From: Anaerolineales bacterium
GTDB lineage: Bacteria; Chloroflexota; Anaerolineae; Promineifilales; Promineifilaceae
Direction: 5' to 3'
Assembly (NCBI GenBank): GCA_020432595.1
Contig: JAGQGA010000125.1
Location: 1 to 7,004, forward strand
DNA length: 7,004 nt
Shown here: in pieces, positions 5,617 to 7,004 of the stretch
Layout: every line of letters starts with the position of its first letter
Numbering within the stretch: the first letter of the stretch is position 1
Translations under genes and position numbers: made by a program
Notes under the pieces: generated by a model
The model's database searches: none
The model's input: only the letters and a program-made list of their open reading frames with translations
What the model was told of the DNA's origin: nothing

Positions 5617-7004
5617 CTATGGGACTAACTTATCAAACCGGTCAATATCCGCCCGCAGCACATCGAGGCTGCCCTCCCAAAAGGCGGTGTCGCGGATGTT
5701 GATGCCAAAGCGGGCGGCGAGGTCGGCGGCTTCGCCCATGCCGGTGGCCGAGAGCAGGTCATCATACCCCTGGCGGAATTCATCGGCGTTTTCCTGATAG
5801 CGGGCGTACAGCCCCAGCCCAAAGAGCAGGCCAAAGGTGTAGGGGAAGTTGTAGTAGCTGCTGCCATAGTAATGTGGCACGTAAACCCAGCGGTAGCGGG
5901 TATGGGTTTCGGGGTCAATGGTGTCGCCCACGGGAGCCATGCGCGTTTTGAAGGATAAATCGCATAGTTCTTCAACGGACAAATCGCGCTGTGCCCGCAG
6001 TTTAAAAACCTCGGTCTCAAAATCAAAGTCGCTGGTGGCACCCAACACTACGCGGGTGGCGTATTCGAGCAGAGTGTCGAGGATGATGATTTGGTCGCTT
6101 TTAACGGCCGTTTTCAACGCCGCATTTTCCACCACCTTCTGGCAAAACGTGCTGGCCGTTTCTGCCAGCGTCATTGGCAGTGACCGTTGCAAAATGGTGC
6201 GGTCACGCAAATTGAGGTTGTGGTAAGCGTGGCCCAGTTCATGCGCCAACGTTCCCAGGGAGTTAAAGCTCGGTTCAAAGTTGCTGAGAATGCGTGAGTC
6301 GCCATTACGAAGCCACATACAGAATGCCCCACCCCGCTTGCCATCGCGTGGTTCGGCATCAATCCAGCCGTTGGCAAACGCCCGCTGCGCCAAATCGGCC
6401 ATGCGTGGCGAATAGGTGCGAAATTGCTCAATGATGAATTGTTGCACCTCGCCATATGACCATTGCTGGCTGCCTTGCCCCAGCGGCACCAGGCGGTCGT
6501 AATGCGCCAAAATGGGCAGCTCTAAGAAGCGGGCGCGGGCGCGGAGATAGCGCTGGAAGTCAGGGAAGGCGCGGCGGGCGGCATCGTTCATTGCCTCCAG
6601 CGTTTCCCGGTCAATGGCGTTGTCAAATAGCACCATGTCCAGCGGCGAATCCCAGCCTCGCCGCCGCGAGAGAGCCAAGGTTTCGCCTTTGATGGCGTTG
6701 AGGGCGGCGGCATTGGGAACGGCCGCTTTTGCCAACGCCGCCTCAATTTGGTCATTTGCCTGCTTCCGCAGCTCCCGGTCGGGGCTAAACATCAAGTTTT
6801 GCGCCGCCGTCAGCGGCATTTCCTTGCTTTCGCCCTCCATTTCCACGGTTACAGTAAGCTGCGAGGTGTAGGTGTTGAACAGCCTGTTCCAGCTTTGGCT
6901 GCCAGTCAAGTTTAGCTCGGCGGCAAGGGCTTCCTCAATTGGCGACATCAGATGCTCGGCTTCCTGCTGGGCGCGGCGCAGCACAAAGGCGTGGTCGGCG
7001 GCAA
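5617..7004 (-). CDS. Oligoendopeptidase F-like M3 metallopeptidase (N terminus outside the window)
   Basis: The frame is open to the right edge (first whole codon at 7002) and ends with TAG at 5617-5619; the GTG at 6984 is not the real start. Residues are counted from that GTG. About 462 residues are present; M3B peptidases of the PepF/M3-related type run near 600, so roughly 130 residues are missing. These cytosolic zinc enzymes cut short oligopeptides. The zinc motif is HELGHAYH (248-255): H248 and H252 bind zinc and E249 is the catalytic base. The third ligand is E275 in LAETAST (273-279). The Tyr-rich substrate loop runs VYVPHYYGSSYYNFPYTFG (367-385). The start GGAFCMWLRNGDSRIL (218-233) and PMTLAETASTFC (270-281) match the family closely. 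All catalytic residues are intact. It is the first visible gene of a leftward cluster with the glycosylase and the RimK-like ligase; the distances (53 and 83 nt) allow co-transcription, but both spacers hold strong palindromes. Confidence 0.94.
   Translation of the reverse strand, partial: AADHAFVLRRAQQEAEHLMSPIEEALAAELNLTGSQSWNRLFNTYTSQLTVTVEMEGESKEMPLTAAQNLMFSPDRELRKQANDQIEAALAKAAVPNAAALNAIKGETLALSRRRGWDSPLDMVLFDNAIDRETLEAMNDAARRAFPDFQRYLRARARFLELPILAHYDRLVPLGQGSQQWSYGEVQQFIIEQFRTYSPRMADLAQRAFANGWIDAEPRDGKRGGAFCMWLRNGDSRILSNFEPSFNSLGTLAHELGHAYHNLNLRDRTILQRSLPMTLAETASTFCQKVVENAALKTAVKSDQIIILDTLLEYATRVVLGATSDFDFETEVFKLRAQRDLSVEELCDLSFKTRMAPVGDTIDPETHTRYRWVYVPHYYGSSYYNFPYTFGLLFGLGLYARYQENADEFRQGYDDLLSATGMGEAADLAARFGINIRDTAFWEGSLDVLRADIDRFDKLVP

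Larger units (their letters stand above)
1343..6112. repeat. Eleven copies of the palindrome AACGGCCGTT (HIP-like iterated palindrome)
   Basis: Exact copies: 1343-1352, 2054-2063, 3670-3679, 3833-3842, 4113-4122, 4380-4389, 4661-4670, 4999-5008, 5099-5108, 5394-5403 and 6103-6112. One-mismatch copies lie at 1566-1575 and 6718-6727. Ten exact copies are inside genes on both strands, one is intergenic. In reading frame, seven give Thr-Ala-Val (ACG GCC GTT), two Asn-Gly-Arg (4661, 4999) and one Lys-Arg-Pro-Phe (5394), so protein need does not explain them. With about 58% G+C (a rough estimate) chance predicts about 0.01 copies. None is in the first, degenerate hydrolase gene. Cyanobacterial HIP1 (GCGATCGC) is the known parallel; this sequence differs. 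The core CGGCCG is an EagI site, normally a kind of palindrome that restriction would deplete. Confidence 0.9.

Noticed and set aside
1..7004. tRNA, rRNA or riboswitch genes
   Set aside because: No cloverleaf, rRNA-conserved segment or known aptamer pattern was found; the spacers are short and filled by the repeats listed.

Overview
This window looks like ordinary chromosomal DNA of a moderately GC-rich, Gram-positive-like or monoderm-related bacterium. The best guess is Chloroflexota (Anaerolineae-type). That guess rests on the style of the paired serine-hydrolase proteins, the mixed ATG/GTG/TTG starts and spacers filled with palindromic repeats. It is an inference that a database search would have to settle. 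There are no rRNA or tRNA genes, no CRISPR array and no recognisable insertion sequence.

Layout. Plus strand, 1-2798: two tandem paralogues of a secreted or membrane-anchored class A beta-lactamase-like (serine hydrolase) family. The first is cut by the window's left edge and has lost the nucleophilic serine (Asp in its place). The second is full length with a TM anchor, a YoaR/VanW-type N-terminal region, an intact Ser-x-x-Lys motif and an Ala/Glu tail. They are 6 nt apart and surely co-transcribed, so they look like an active enzyme plus a pseudoenzyme partner acting at the cell wall. After a hairpin spacer comes an aldo/keto reductase (2861-3826, plus). A convergent junction (3827-3911) follows. 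Then three genes run on the minus strand, read right to left: an M3-family oligoendopeptidase F (entering from beyond the right edge, stop at 5617), a 4Fe-4S uracil-DNA glycosylase (5563-4877) and a RimK-like ATP-grasp ligase (4793-3912). These three do not form an obvious pathway.

The most unusual signal is not a gene. The 10-bp palindrome AACGGCCGTT occurs 11 times exactly between 1343 and 6112, in both orientations of genes, in all three codon phases and once between genes; chance would give about 0.01. At nine of the eleven copies the DNA is G-rich on the 5' side and C-rich on the 3' side, so the palindrome marks a sharp local GC-skew reversal. This resembles the highly iterated palindromes of cyanobacteria (HIP1) but has a different sequence and adds a strand-asymmetry signature. 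In addition, each of the four non-trivial spacers holds its own repeat: a 31-nt hairpin, a 3 x 10-bp tandem repeat, a 57-nt inverted repeat with 19-bp perfect arms, and an inverted repeat built from 7-bp tandem units.
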